From positions 1 to 64,000 of the forward strand of contig NZ_JAJTTF010000003.1 in assembly GCF_021341785.1 (NCBI RefSeq): DNA of 64,000 bases, read 5' to 3'. The position numbers and the translations under genes were made by a program. This document shows, piece after piece, positions 1-7,999 of the stretch. Numbering within the stretch: position 1 is the stretch's first letter; every line of letters starts with the position of its first letter. Source of the DNA: Microbacterium sp. Au-Mic1. Its GTDB lineage: Bacteria; Actinomycetota; Actinomycetes; Actinomycetales; Microbacteriaceae. The notes below the pieces were generated by a model, which had not been told where the DNA came from, did no database searches, and was given only the letters and a program-made list of their open reading frames with translations.

Positions 1-1079
1 TCGCCGGGGGCGGGGCGATCGTCGTGCTCGGGGCAGGGGTGCTCGGTATGGAGTTCGCGCTGCTCGCCGCCGAGCACGGGGCGCGGGTCACCGTGGCGCA
101 CCACGGTGCGGCGCCGATGGCACGCAATCTGGACGAGACCGGCGGGCGCATGCTCGCGCGTGCCGCCCGCGCGGCGGGGCTGCGGATGGCGGCGCACGCG
201 CGCGCCGAGACCGTCGAGCTCAGGGACACCCCGGCCGGGCCGGTGTTCGACGGCATCGTGTGCGCCGACGGCACCTACCTGCGCGGGGACCTGCTCGTGC
301 TGTCCTGCGGCGTCGCGCCCCGGGTCGAGCTCGCGCTCGCCGCCGGCCTCGCGTGCGCGACCGGTGTGCTCGTCGACCCGGATCTGCGCAGCTGGACGGA
401 TCCGGACGTGTTCGCGATCGGCGACTGCGCGCAGATCGCGGATCCAGACGAGGCCGACGCCACGGGGCGCGTGCCGGGAGCGCCGAGCGGTCTGATCGGA
501 CCCGGATGGCGGCAGGCCGCCGCCGTCGCGAGCCGACTGCACGTCGAGTCGACCGGATTCGCGGCCGGCGCGCAGGCGACCGTCGCGCGGCATGAGCGCC
601 CGACGGCGCTCATGCTCAAGGCGACCGGGATCGACGTGGTGTCGGGCGGGGCGTATGCGGCCGAGCCGTGGGACGCCGACGCCGAGGTCAGCGCGTGGGT
701 GGACGCCGCGCGGGGCGCGTATCTGAAGACCGTCGTCCGCGACGGGGTGCTCGCCGGGTTCGTCTCGGTCGGCCTGCCCCAGGCCGGCGCCGAGCTCACC
801 CTGCGCTACGAGCGAGGGGCGGGCCTCGTCGCGGATCCGGCGGCGCTGCTGCGGCTCGACGCGGCCGACGCCGGCTCGGCAGCGACCGCCGACGACCCGC
901 TCGGGCCCGACGCCACCGTGTGCTGGTGCAACGGCGTGACGGCGGGCCGCATCGCCGACGCGGTGGCCGACGGGTGCGGCACCGTCGAGGAGGTCGGCCG
1001 CTGCACGCGCGCCGGCACCGGGTGCGGGGGCTGCAAGGGACGGATCGCCGCGCTGCTGGCGGCGGTGCCGGCGGGATAG
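1..1079 (+). CDS. FAD-dependent oxidoreductase with C-terminal [2Fe-2S] BFD domain (5' truncated)
   Basis: The reading frame runs in from the left window edge (first full codon at position 3), so the start is outside. The visible part is the second half of a NirB/rubredoxin-reductase-like flavoprotein: a second nucleotide-binding GAGVLGMEFA fold, an FAD-contacting FAIGDCAQIA segment, then a BFD-like [2Fe-2S] domain near the C-terminus with Cys pattern CWC...CTRAGTGCGGC. It probably passes electrons from NAD(P)H to a partner. It ends convergent with the nitrite-reductase operon, which suggests the electron-transfer component of assimilatory nitrate reductase; that role is inference from context. 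Another FAD/BFD oxidoreductase is possible. The upstream sequence is needed to decide whether it is free-standing or fused to a nitrate reductase. Confidence 0.8.
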   Translation, partial: AGGGAIVVLGAGVLGMEFALLAAEHGARVTVAHHGAAPMARNLDETGGRMLARAARAAGLRMAAHARAETVELRDTPAGPVFDGIVCADGTYLRGDLLVLSCGVAPRVELALAAGLACATGVLVDPDLRSWTDPDVFAIGDCAQIADPDEADATGRVPGAPSGLIGPGWRQAAAVASRLHVESTGFAAGAQATVARHERPTALMLKATGIDVVSGGAYAAEPWDADAEVSAWVDAARGAYLKTVVRDGVLAGFVSVGLPQAGAELTLRYERGAGLVADPAALLRLDAADAGSAATADDPLGPDATVCWCNGVTAGRIADAVADGCGTVEEVGRCTRAGTGCGGCKGRIAALLAAVPAG

Positions 1080-1100
1080 GGGCGGCGCGCGATCCGGGAT

Positions 1101-1250
1101 CGTTGAGCGAGCGCAGCCTCCCCGGGGTCGTTGAGCGAGCGCAGCCTCCCCGGGGTCGTTGAGCGAGCGCAGCGAGACGAAACGCGGTGATCCGCGAGCG
1201 TGCCCCGTTTCGTCTCGGTCGGCTCCGCCGTCCTCGCTCAACGACCCCGG
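1101..1250. repeat. Dispersed inverted repeat, copy A
   Basis: Two 28-bp tandem units (from 1101 and 1129), each starting CGTTGAGCGAGCGCAGC, are followed by a third start at 1157 that runs into GAGACGAAACG. After a short loop an inverted arm (about 1205-1248) reads CGTTTCGTCTCGG and ends CTCGCTCAACGACCCC. Related copies lie at 56715-56825 and 58047-58156. This copy sits between two convergent genes, so it could act as a bidirectional terminator. Confidence 0.75.
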
Positions 1251-1277
1251 AGGGGGTGCTCAGCGACAGGGGGGCGT

Positions 1278-2408
1278 TCAGACGTCGAGCCGGTAGCCGC
1301 GCTTCACGACCGTGGCGACGAGGCCGGGGGTCGCGAGGCTCTGCCGCAGCCGGCTGAGCGAGACCTCCATGGTGTGCTCGTCGCCGTCCACGGATCCGGA
1401 GAGCTCCCGGCGCGAGACCACAGCGCCGCGGGCGGCGACCAGCGCGCGGAACAGCGTCACGGAGGTGGGGGTGAGGCGCACCGGCGTGCCGTCGACGACG
1501 GCGACGCTGCCGCGTAGCTGCACCTCGCCGTGCCGGGTCTGCACGCGCTGCGTCGCCCGGTCTTCGAGGTGCTCGCACACGAGCCGGATGAGCGCGCCCA
1601 TCCGGTAGCGATCCGGCTGCAGCACCGGGATGCCGACCGCCCGCAGCGGCGCGGAGGTCACCGGGCCCACGCTCGCGGCCACCACGTCCCGCCGCAGCGC
1701 GTCGACGACCTCGTCGTGGCGGCCGCGGGCCAGGGCGGCGATGAACAGTCCGTCCACCGCAGGGGCGCTCGTGAAGGTGACGCCGTCCAGCTGCCGGGCC
1801 GCGATCGCGTCGATGAGGCGGGTGATCCGCTCGTCGTCGTCCTCGGCGTTCGACCAGGTGTACGGGGCGACCGTGAGCACGTGCATGCCGGCCCGCGCGA
1901 GCCGCGCCAGTTGCGCGTGATCGGTCTGGCCGTGCAACTGCACCGCGACCGTGGTGCCCGCTCCGAACTCGGCGACGGCCCTGTCCACCAGAGACGCCGT
2001 CGTCTCCTCGTCGCTCATGCCCTCGTCGTCGAGTCCGGCCGCGCGCACTGCGCCCCGCGCCTTCGGGCCGCGCACCAGGATCGTCGCCGCGGACAGCGCG
2101 TCCTGCAGTGCCGCGCCGAGCCCCGCCGCATCGGCGACCTCGAACCAGCGCCGCATTCCGTAGCTGGTCGTCGCGAGGAGGAGATCGGGGTGCGCGGCGA
2201 CGATGCCGCGGGTGTCGGCGATGACAGGACCGTCGTCGTCCGCATGCCGCATCCGCACTGTGGGAGCGTGCAGCACGGACGCTCCGCGGCGCTCGAACGC
2301 GTCGATGAGGTCGGCCGAGCGGCGATCGCTCGTCACGCCGATCCGGAAGCCGGCGAGCTGGTCCGGACCGAAGCCGGACACAGGATCGATGCGTTCGGAC
2401 GGTGTCAT
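1278..2408 (-). CDS. nnaR: NnaR-like regulator: uroporphyrinogen-III synthase-like domain fused to a winged-helix DNA-binding domain
   Basis: 376 residues. Residues about 20-280 resemble the HemD (HEM4) fold (RIGVTSDRRSADLIDAFERR near the start). Residues about 290-376 form an OmpR/PhoB-type winged helix (LTPTSVTLFRALVAARGAVVSRREL, ending VVKRGYRLDV). This is the architecture of NnaR, the nitrate/nitrite assimilation regulator described in Streptomyces and Mycobacterium smegmatis; automated annotation would usually call it uroporphyrinogen-III synthase. The ATG start overlaps the cobA stop by 4 bp, making it the third gene of a nirB-cobA operon, which supports a nitrite-linked regulatory role. 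Whether it keeps synthase activity cannot be told from sequence. Confidence 0.85.
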   Translation of the reverse strand: MTPSERIDPVSGFGPDQLAGFRIGVTSDRRSADLIDAFERRGASVLHAPTVRMRHADDDGPVIADTRGIVAAHPDLLLATTSYGMRRWFEVADAAGLGAALQDALSAATILVRGPKARGAVRAAGLDDEGMSDEETTASLVDRAVAEFGAGTTVAVQLHGQTDHAQLARLARAGMHVLTVAPYTWSNAEDDDERITRLIDAIAARQLDGVTFTSAPAVDGLFIAALARGRHDEVVDALRRDVVAASVGPVTSAPLRAVGIPVLQPDRYRMGALIRLVCEHLEDRATQRVQTRHGEVQLRGSVAVVDGTPVRLTPTSVTLFRALVAARGAVVSRRELSGSVDGDEHTMEVSLSRLRQSLATPGLVATVVKRGYRLDV

Positions 2409-3190
2409 GGAGCATCCCCCGCGAGTGCGACGGCATTCGTGAGCAGCGCGACGGCCTCCCGGTCCCCGTGGCCGGCGAGCCGGACGACGTCGCCCACGAC
2501 AATCACCGCGGGGGAGCGCACCCCGGCGTCCTCCGCGGCTCCGCGGATGCCTGCGAGGTCGGAGACGGTGGTGCGCTGGTCGGCGGTGAATCCGCGTTCG
2601 ACGATCGCGACGGCCGTGCCGGGATCCATGCCGTGGCGCAGCAGACCGGCACTGATCGACGGCAGATTCGAGACACCCATGAGCACGACGATGGTACCGC
2701 CGAGGTCGGCCAGGTGCTCCGCCTCGGACTCCGTGAGCGGTGCATGCCCGGAGACCACGGTGAACAGCCGCGCGACCCCGCGGTGCGTGACCGGGATGCC
2801 GGCGGACGCCGGCACCGAGATCGCGCTCGTCACCCCGGGGATGACCTTCACCGGCACGCCGGCCGCGCGGCAGGCGGCCGCCTCCTCGCCGCCCCGGCCG
2901 AACACGAACGGATCCCCGCCCTTGAAGCGCACGACCGCGGCGCCTGCGAGCGCGTGGTCGATCAGGATCCGCTCGATCTCCTCCTGCGGGATCGCATGAT
3001 GGCCGGGGCGCTTGCCGACGTCGACCAGCTCCGCCTGGGGCGCGAGCTCTGTGAGCAGCGCGTACGGCGCGAGTCGGTCGAACAGCACGACATCGGCGTC
3101 CCGCAGCGCCCTGACCGCGCCGACAGTGAGGAGGTCGGGGTCGCCCGGACCGCCGCCGACGAGGGCGACCGACCCGACCGAGGCCGTCAC
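2405..3190 (-). CDS. cobA: Uroporphyrinogen-III C-methyltransferase (SUMT)
   Basis: 261 residues, the usual length for a stand-alone SUMT. It methylates uroporphyrinogen III at C2 and C7 with S-adenosylmethionine to give precorrin-2, the precursor of siroheme. Visible motifs are the N-terminal VGGGPGDPDLLT loop, the RFKGGDPFVFGRG(G/A)EE motif at about residues 88-103 and the PVTHRG region. The GTG start overlaps the nirB stop (GTGA), and its own stop overlaps the next ATG. Its position directly after nirB fits a role in making siroheme for nitrite reductase. No precorrin-2 dehydrogenase/ferrochelatase domain is fused to it or seen nearby. Confidence 0.95.
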   Translation of the reverse strand: MTASVGSVALVGGGPGDPDLLTVGAVRALRDADVVLFDRLAPYALLTELAPQAELVDVGKRPGHHAIPQEEIERILIDHALAGAAVVRFKGGDPFVFGRGGEEAAACRAAGVPVKVIPGVTSAISVPASAGIPVTHRGVARLFTVVSGHAPLTESEAEHLADLGGTIVVLMGVSNLPSISAGLLRHGMDPGTAVAIVERGFTADQRTTVSDLAGIRGAAEDAGVRSPAVIVVGDVVRLAGHGDREAVALLTNAVALAGDAP

Positions 3191-5781
3191 GAGAGCCCCT
3201 CCGCGGGCATCGCGTCGGCGCGCAGCGGGATCGTCGCACCGGCGATCGGCACGACGCCGGCCGCACGCTCCGCCGCGGTCGCCGGGCGGAGCTGCCCGCG
3301 CTCGGCGACGCGCGCGATGGACGGATCCGCGAGGCCCGGCTCGTTCACGAAGGAGCGGAACCGGCGCAGCCGCTCCGGGTCGGCGAGCGTCGCCGCCCAC
3401 TCGTCCGCGTAGGTGTCGACATGCTGCGCCACGGCCGTCTCGAGCTCGGCGGCCAGGCCGAGCGAGTCGTGCACGACGACGTCGCGGACATGGTCGAGGC
3501 CGCCGTCCAGATCCTCCATCCAGCGCGCGGTGCGCTGCAGCCGGTCGGCGGTGCGGATGTAGTACATGAGGTAGCGGTCGATGTAGCGCACCAGCGTCTC
3601 GTCGTCCAGATCCGATGCGAGCAGCTGCGCATGGGCGGGCTGGAAGCCGCCGTTGCCGCCGACGTAGAGGTTCCAGCCCAGATCGGTCGCGATCACGCCC
3701 ACGTCCTTTCCGCGTGCCTCGGCGCATTCGCGGGCGCATCCGGAGACGCCGAACTTGAGCTTGTGCGGGCTGCGCAGGCCGCGATAGCGCAGTTCCAGCG
3801 CGATCGCCATCCCCACCGAGTCCTGCACGCCGTATCGGCACCAGGTGGATCCGACGCAGCTCTTCACGTTCCGCAGCGCCTTGCCGTAGGCCTGTCCCGA
3901 TTCGAAGCCGGCGTCCACCAGTTCCCGCCAGATGTCAGGGAGTTGGTCCAGGCGCGCGCCGAACAGGTCGATCCGCTGCCCGCCGGTGATCTTCGTGTAC
4001 AGGCCGAAGTCCTGGGCGACGCGGGCGATCACGCCGAGCTTCTCGGGGGTGATCTCGCCGCCGGGGATGCGCGGCACGACCGAGTACGTGCCGTCCTTCT
4101 GCATGTTGGCGAGGGCGCGGTCGTTCGTGTCCTGCAGCGGGCCGCGGCCGCCGTCGAGCAGGTACTGGCCGTGCTGGGTGGCGAGGATGGACCCGACCGC
4201 GGGCTTGCAGATGTCGCAGCCGCGCCCGCGACCGAGGCGGGTGATCGTCTCGTCCCAGTTCGTCAGCCCGAGCACACGGACGGACTCGAACAGCTCCTGC
4301 CGGGACAGGTCGAAATGCTCGCACAGCGCGTGCGAGACCGTGGCGCCGGCGGCGGTGAGCTCGGCCTCGAGGAGCTTCTTCACCAGCGGGACGCAGGATC
4401 CGCACTGGGTGCCCGCGCGAGTGCAGGTCTTCAGCTCGCCGAGGTCGTGGCAGCCGTCGCCGACCGCCGTGCGCACGGTGCCCGCGGTGACGTTGTTGCA
4501 GGAGCACACCAGTGCGTCGTCCGGCAGGGCGCCGCCGGCCGGCGGTTCGGCGCCGGCCGCGGAGAGATACGCCGCGGGCTCGGCGTCGAGGGTGCGCCCG
4601 AGCAGCGGTCGCAGCCCGAGGTAGGGCGTGGCGTCGCCGACGAAGACGCCGCCGAGCAGCGTGCGGGCATCGTCGCTCACGACGAGTTTCTGGTACAGCC
4701 CGCGTGCGGGATCCGCGTACACGATCTCGAGGGCGCCGGGATCGCGGGCGAACGCGTCGCCGAAGCTCGCCACGTCGACGCCCGACAGCTTGAGCTTGGT
4801 GGCGTCGTCGATCGTGGTGAACGCCGCGTCGCCGCCGAGCAGCCGGTCGGCGACCGTCTCGGCCATCGCGTTGGCCGGCGCGACCAGGCCGATGGTGCGG
4901 CCGTCGATCGCGGCGACCTCGCCGATCGCCCAGATCGACGCATCAGTGCTGCGGCAGGCCTCGTCCACGATCACCCCGCCGCGCGGTGCGGTCGCGATCC
5001 CCGCCGCCGTGGCGAGCTCGTCACGCGCCCGGATCCCGATCGCGAACACGACGATGTCGGCGGGCACCGTGCGGCCGTCGGTGCAGAGCACCTCGACGGG
5101 GCGCCCGTCGGCGTCGAGCAGGATCTTCTGCGGCCGGGTGCCGAGGTGCAGGTCGACCCCGCGGGCAGCGATCAACCGCCCGAGGGCCTGGCCGGCGCCC
5201 TCGTCGAGCTGGGCCGACATGAGCCATCCGCCGGAGTGGATGATCACGGCGTCGGCGCCGAGCGCGGCGACGCCTCCGGCCGCTTCCAGACCGAGCAGTC
5301 CGCCGCCGGCCACCGCGACGCGCGGCGCGCGGCCCAGTGCATCTCGGAGCTCCGCGACCTCGGCGACGAGCGCGTCCACGTCGTCGATCGTCCGGTACAC
5401 CCGCGCGGCCGCTGCGCCGGGGATCTCGGGCACGGGCGCGGAGGATCCGGTCGCCAGCACGAGGTCGTCGTAGCCGAGCACGTCGCCGGTCGAGGTCGTC
5501 ACCGTCCTCGCCGCGCGGTCGATCGCCTGCGCCCTCTCGCCGACGCGCAGCGAGACCGTCGCGTGCTCCCAGCACGACGCCGGATCCAGCGTGAGATCGA
5601 CGGATCCGTCGGCGAGGCGCTTGCTCAGCTGCACGCGGTCGTACGGCAGGTACGGCTCCTCCGCGAGCACGGTGATGCGGTGCGCAGCGGCCGGATCATC
5701 GGCGAAGCGCGACAGCAGGGCCTCCACGAGCCGGTGGGCGGCGGGTCCGCCTCCGACGATGAGCGTGTTGCGGGACGTCAT
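3187..5781 (-). CDS. nirB: Assimilatory nitrite reductase [NAD(P)H] large subunit
   Basis: 864 residues. Reduces nitrite to ammonium in the cytoplasm with NAD(P)H. Domains in order: FAD-binding VGGGPAA (residues 9-15) and ATGS (110-113), NAD-binding VAGGGLLGLEA (157-167), BFD-like [2Fe-2S] cluster (C426, C428, C453, C460, C463), then a sulfite/nitrite reductase ferredoxin half-domain and the siroheme/[4Fe-4S] site with the family pattern C642-x5-C648...C682-x3-C686. Start: the ATG at 5781 has a strong GGAGGGG upstream and gives MTSRNTLIVGGG, the expected N-terminus; an upstream in-frame start would add 42 unrelated residues. First gene of nirB-cobA-nnaR. The partner nirD is divergent rather than downstream. 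Confidence 0.97.
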   Translation of the reverse strand: MTSRNTLIVGGGPAAHRLVEALLSRFADDPAAAHRITVLAEEPYLPYDRVQLSKRLADGSVDLTLDPASCWEHATVSLRVGERAQAIDRAARTVTTSTGDVLGYDDLVLATGSSAPVPEIPGAAAARVYRTIDDVDALVAEVAELRDALGRAPRVAVAGGGLLGLEAAGGVAALGADAVIIHSGGWLMSAQLDEGAGQALGRLIAARGVDLHLGTRPQKILLDADGRPVEVLCTDGRTVPADIVVFAIGIRARDELATAAGIATAPRGGVIVDEACRSTDASIWAIGEVAAIDGRTIGLVAPANAMAETVADRLLGGDAAFTTIDDATKLKLSGVDVASFGDAFARDPGALEIVYADPARGLYQKLVVSDDARTLLGGVFVGDATPYLGLRPLLGRTLDAEPAAYLSAAGAEPPAGGALPDDALVCSCNNVTAGTVRTAVGDGCHDLGELKTCTRAGTQCGSCVPLVKKLLEAELTAAGATVSHALCEHFDLSRQELFESVRVLGLTNWDETITRLGRGRGCDICKPAVGSILATQHGQYLLDGGRGPLQDTNDRALANMQKDGTYSVVPRIPGGEITPEKLGVIARVAQDFGLYTKITGGQRIDLFGARLDQLPDIWRELVDAGFESGQAYGKALRNVKSCVGSTWCRYGVQDSVGMAIALELRYRGLRSPHKLKFGVSGCARECAEARGKDVGVIATDLGWNLYVGGNGGFQPAHAQLLASDLDDETLVRYIDRYLMYYIRTADRLQRTARWMEDLDGGLDHVRDVVVHDSLGLAAELETAVAQHVDTYADEWAATLADPERLRRFRSFVNEPGLADPSIARVAERGQLRPATAAERAAGVVPIAGATIPLRADAMPAEGLS

Positions 5782-5825
5782 GCGTGCCCCCTCCGTTCGG
5801 TGGTTCCCGAGCGTAGGAGCGGGCG

Positions 5826-5863
5826 GTTTCCCGACCGTTTCGACAATGTATCCGGCGCGTGTC
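5826..5863 (-). promoter_or_regulatory. Candidate GlnR-type operator upstream of nirB/nirD
   Basis: On the minus strand four pentamers lie exactly 11 bp apart: GACAC (5863-5859), GATAC (5852-5848), GAAAC (5841-5837), GAAAC (5830-5826). This matches the a/b-site arrangement of actinobacterial GlnR boxes (gTnAC-n6-GaAAC repeats). It lies 45-82 bp upstream of the nirB ATG and 100-137 bp upstream of nirD. Binding by GlnR, rather than a related OmpR-family protein, is inference. Confidence 0.65.
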
Positions 5864-5890
5864 GGTGGTCGCACACGGTGCCGGGAGTCC

Positions 5891-5908
5891 TGTGAGAGGA
5901 CTTTCACA
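5891..5908. promoter_or_regulatory. Imperfect inverted repeat between nirB and nirD
   Basis: TGTGAGA-GGAC-TTTCACA: arms of 7 bp match at 6 positions. It lies between the GlnR-like array and nirD, 55-72 bp upstream of the nirD ATG. It could be a site for the NnaR-like protein or a CRP-type regulator; the spacing is not that of a classical CRP site. Confidence 0.35.
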
Positions 5909-5962
5909 CGGCGGACACATGCGACGACCCCGGCCGAAACACGCGCCTCCTACCTTCGACCC

Positions 5963-6352
5963 ATGACCACCATCACGCACCCCGGGCCCCGTGTCGTCTC
6001 CTCGCGCACCGCGCCGGCGCGCACCGCGTGGGAGCGCGTGTGCCACGTCGACGATCTCGAGCCGTCCTGGGGTGAGGCCGTGCTCATCCGGATGCGGCAG
6101 ATCGCCGTGTTCCTGCTCTCGCCGCGCGAGGTCTACGCCGTCTCGCACGCCGATCCCGCGGCTGACGGCGCCCCGGTGATGGCGCGCGGAATCGTCGGAT
6201 CCCGCGGTGATCGTCCCACGGTCGCGTCGCCCCTGCACAAGGAGGTCTACGACCTCGGCACAGGGGAGTGCTTTTCGGATCCGGCCCTGCTGCTGCGGAC
6301 GTTCCGCACGCGCATCGTCGGCGGCTTCATCGAGATCGAGCTCGACGACTGA
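5963..6352 (+). CDS. nirD: Assimilatory nitrite reductase small subunit
   Basis: 129 residues, typical for NirD, the small Rieske-fold subunit that associates with NirB. The region VFLLSPREVYAVSHADP...SPLHKEVYDLGTGEC follows the Rieske fold but lacks the two Cys-His cluster ligand pairs, as is normal for NirD, so no iron-sulfur centre is expected. The ATG at 5963 gives MTTITHPGP. It is transcribed divergently from nirB with 181 bp between the starts, which contain the GlnR-like array. In most actinobacteria nirD follows nirB in one operon, so this split is unusual. Its stop is 3 bp from the 3' end of the convergent sigma gene. Confidence 0.93.
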   Translation: MTTITHPGPRVVSSRTAPARTAWERVCHVDDLEPSWGEAVLIRMRQIAVFLLSPREVYAVSHADPAADGAPVMARGIVGSRGDRPTVASPLHKEVYDLGTGECFSDPALLLRTFRTRIVGGFIEIELDD

Positions 6353-6355
6353 GCC

Positions 6356-7630
6356 TCAGTCCGCGCGGCCGAGCAGCATCGCCCGCTCGGCGGCGTTCGC
6401 GGTGAGGTTCGCCGCCCGCCGGAACTCCGCCCGCGCCGCGGCCGTGCGCCCGAGGCGCTCCAGGAGATCGCCGCGCACGGCGTGCAGCAGGTGGTAGTCG
6501 TCGATGGCGCCAGCGGCGACGACCGCGTCGACCAGCTCGAGTCCCGCGGCCGGGCCGTGCAGTTCGGCGACGGCCACGGCGCGGTTGAGCTCGACGATCG
6601 GTGAGGGGAACCGCGCGGCGAGCACGGCGTAGAGGCCCGCGATCCGGCGCCAGTCCGTGTCGGCCTGCGTCGCGGCCATCGCGTGCGCGGCGGCGATCGC
6701 GGCCTGCAGCGCGTAGCGGCCGGGCGCTCGCCCGCGATCCCGGGCGAGTGCGTGCGAGCGGGCGAGGGCCGCGTAGCCGCGACGGATCAGCAGCCGGTCC
6801 CACCGGGTGCGGTCCTGGTCGCGCAGCAGCACGAGGCGCCCCGCGACGTCGTGCCGGGAGCGCAGCCGGGACGCCTGCAGTTCGAGCAGCGCCGCGAGCC
6901 CGTGCGCCTCCGGCTCGGCGGGCATCAGCGCGGACAGGATCCGGGCGAGGCGCAGCGCCTCCGTGCAGAGGTCGATCCGCATCCAGTCGTCTCCGGCCGT
7001 CGCAGCGTAGCCCTCATTGAAGACGAGGTAGATCACCTCGAGCACGGCATCGAGCCGCTCGGCGAGCTCGGCGCCGGACGGCACCTCGTAGGGGATCCGC
7101 TCGTCGCGGATGGTCTTCTTCGCGCGTGAGATGCGGCGCACGATCGTCGGGGTCGCGGTCACGTAGGCCCGTGCGATCTCCTCGGTCGTGAGGCCGCTCA
7201 CCATGCGCAGCGTCAGCGCGACCTGGGAGGTGCGCGAGAGCACCGGATGGCAGGCGGTGAAGAGCATCCGCAGCAGGTCGTCGGAGATCTCGCCGTCCAC
7301 GACCGATGCCGGATCCGGTGCCGAAGAGGTGTCGGCGAGGAGCTCGCCCTCCAGCAACGGCAGCTTGCGGGCCAGGGTCGTGTCTCGGCGGATCCGGTCG
7401 ATCGCCCGGCGCTTCGCCGCGACGGTCAGCCACGCGCCCGGGTTGTTCGGGACGCCGTCCCGGGGCCACTGCTCCAGAGCGGCCAGGTGCGCGTCCTGGG
7501 CCAGATCCTCGGCCAGCGTGATGTCGCCGACGAGCCGGGTCAGCACGGCGACCAGCTGCGGCCACTCGATCCGCCACGCCGCATCGACCGCGCGCTGCAC
7601 CGCGCGGTCGATGAGCGGGTCAGTGGTCAC
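6356..7630 (-). CDS. ECF42-type RNA polymerase sigma factor with C-terminal TPR-like extension
   Basis: 424 residues, about twice a minimal ECF sigma factor. Region 2 (about residues 20-85; AEDLAQDAHLAALEQW, AKRRAIDRIRRDT) and region 4 (about 130-180; GLTTEEIARAYVTATPTIVRRISRAK) are followed by the long conserved extension of the ECF42 group (EVIYLVFNEGY, then LNRAVAVAELHGPAAGLELVD). Known ECF42 factors lack a classical anti-sigma factor and are encoded beside DGPF/YCII proteins, as here: the GTG start directly follows the stop of the DGPF gene with no gap. What activates it is unknown. A second ECF42 lies at 17302-18522. Confidence 0.9.
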   Translation of the reverse strand: MTTDPLIDRAVQRAVDAAWRIEWPQLVAVLTRLVGDITLAEDLAQDAHLAALEQWPRDGVPNNPGAWLTVAAKRRAIDRIRRDTTLARKLPLLEGELLADTSSAPDPASVVDGEISDDLLRMLFTACHPVLSRTSQVALTLRMVSGLTTEEIARAYVTATPTIVRRISRAKKTIRDERIPYEVPSGAELAERLDAVLEVIYLVFNEGYAATAGDDWMRIDLCTEALRLARILSALMPAEPEAHGLAALLELQASRLRSRHDVAGRLVLLRDQDRTRWDRLLIRRGYAALARSHALARDRGRAPGRYALQAAIAAAHAMAATQADTDWRRIAGLYAVLAARFPSPIVELNRAVAVAELHGPAAGLELVDAVVAAGAIDDYHLLHAVRGDLLERLGRTAAARAEFRRAANLTANAAERAMLLGRAD

Positions 7631-7987
7631 CTATTCGCCGTCGAGCTCGCGCAGCTCGAGGGCCATCGTCCACTCCGGACCGTGGATGCGCAGGAACCGC
7701 GTGCCCCATTCGACGGCCTCGTCGCGCGTGCGGGTCTGCAGCAGGCAGTAACCGCCCACCATCTCCTTCGACTCGGTGAACGGTCCGTCGACGACGGTCA
7801 CGTCGCCCGCGGCGAGCCGGAGCACGGCGCCCTCCTCGGGCGGGCGGAGCCCGGCCGTGTCCAGCAGTACGCCGGCCTTCGTCATCTCCTCGAGCAGGTG
7901 GCCCATCTCCTCCTCGAGCCGGGGGTCGGGACCCCAATCGGCGGGCAGATCCTCGATGTCGGGCCGGATCAGCAGCAGGTATCGCAT
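7631..7987 (-). CDS. DGPF-domain (YCII-related) protein
   Basis: 118 residues. The signature VVDGPFTESKEMVGGYCLL (about residues 66-84) is the DGPF motif of the YCII-related superfamily, small dimeric ferredoxin-like-fold proteins of largely unknown function. It sits between a DHFR-like reductase (12-bp gap upstream) and the ECF42 sigma gene (no gap downstream), the standard neighbourhood of ECF42 groups. The ATG start has GAGAGGA upstream. It is likely a target or modulator of the sigma factor; no enzymatic activity can be assigned. Confidence 0.92.
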   Translation of the reverse strand: MRYLLLIRPDIEDLPADWGPDPRLEEEMGHLLEEMTKAGVLLDTAGLRPPEEGAVLRLAAGDVTVVDGPFTESKEMVGGYCLLQTRTRDEAVEWGTRFLRIHGPEWTMALELRELDGE

Positions 7988-7999
7988 GGTCCGATCCTC

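Noticed and set aside
24..1079. A complete gene starting at GTG 24
   Set aside because: The frame is open to the window edge and position 24 falls inside the Rossmann motif, so the true start must be further upstream.
1101..1160. Short 28-bp tandem units as a CRISPR fragment
   Set aside because: There are no spacers between units, and the units belong to the dispersed inverted-repeat family.
2409..3266. An extended N-terminus for the NnaR-like gene reaching into cobA
   Set aside because: The added part is an Arg-rich shadow of cobA; the ATG at 2408 overlaps the cobA stop and gives the expected N-terminus.
5891..5908. Classical CRP site between nirB and nirD
   Set aside because: TGTGA and TCACA are present, but the spacer is 8 rather than 6 bp; kept only as a low-confidence inverted repeat.
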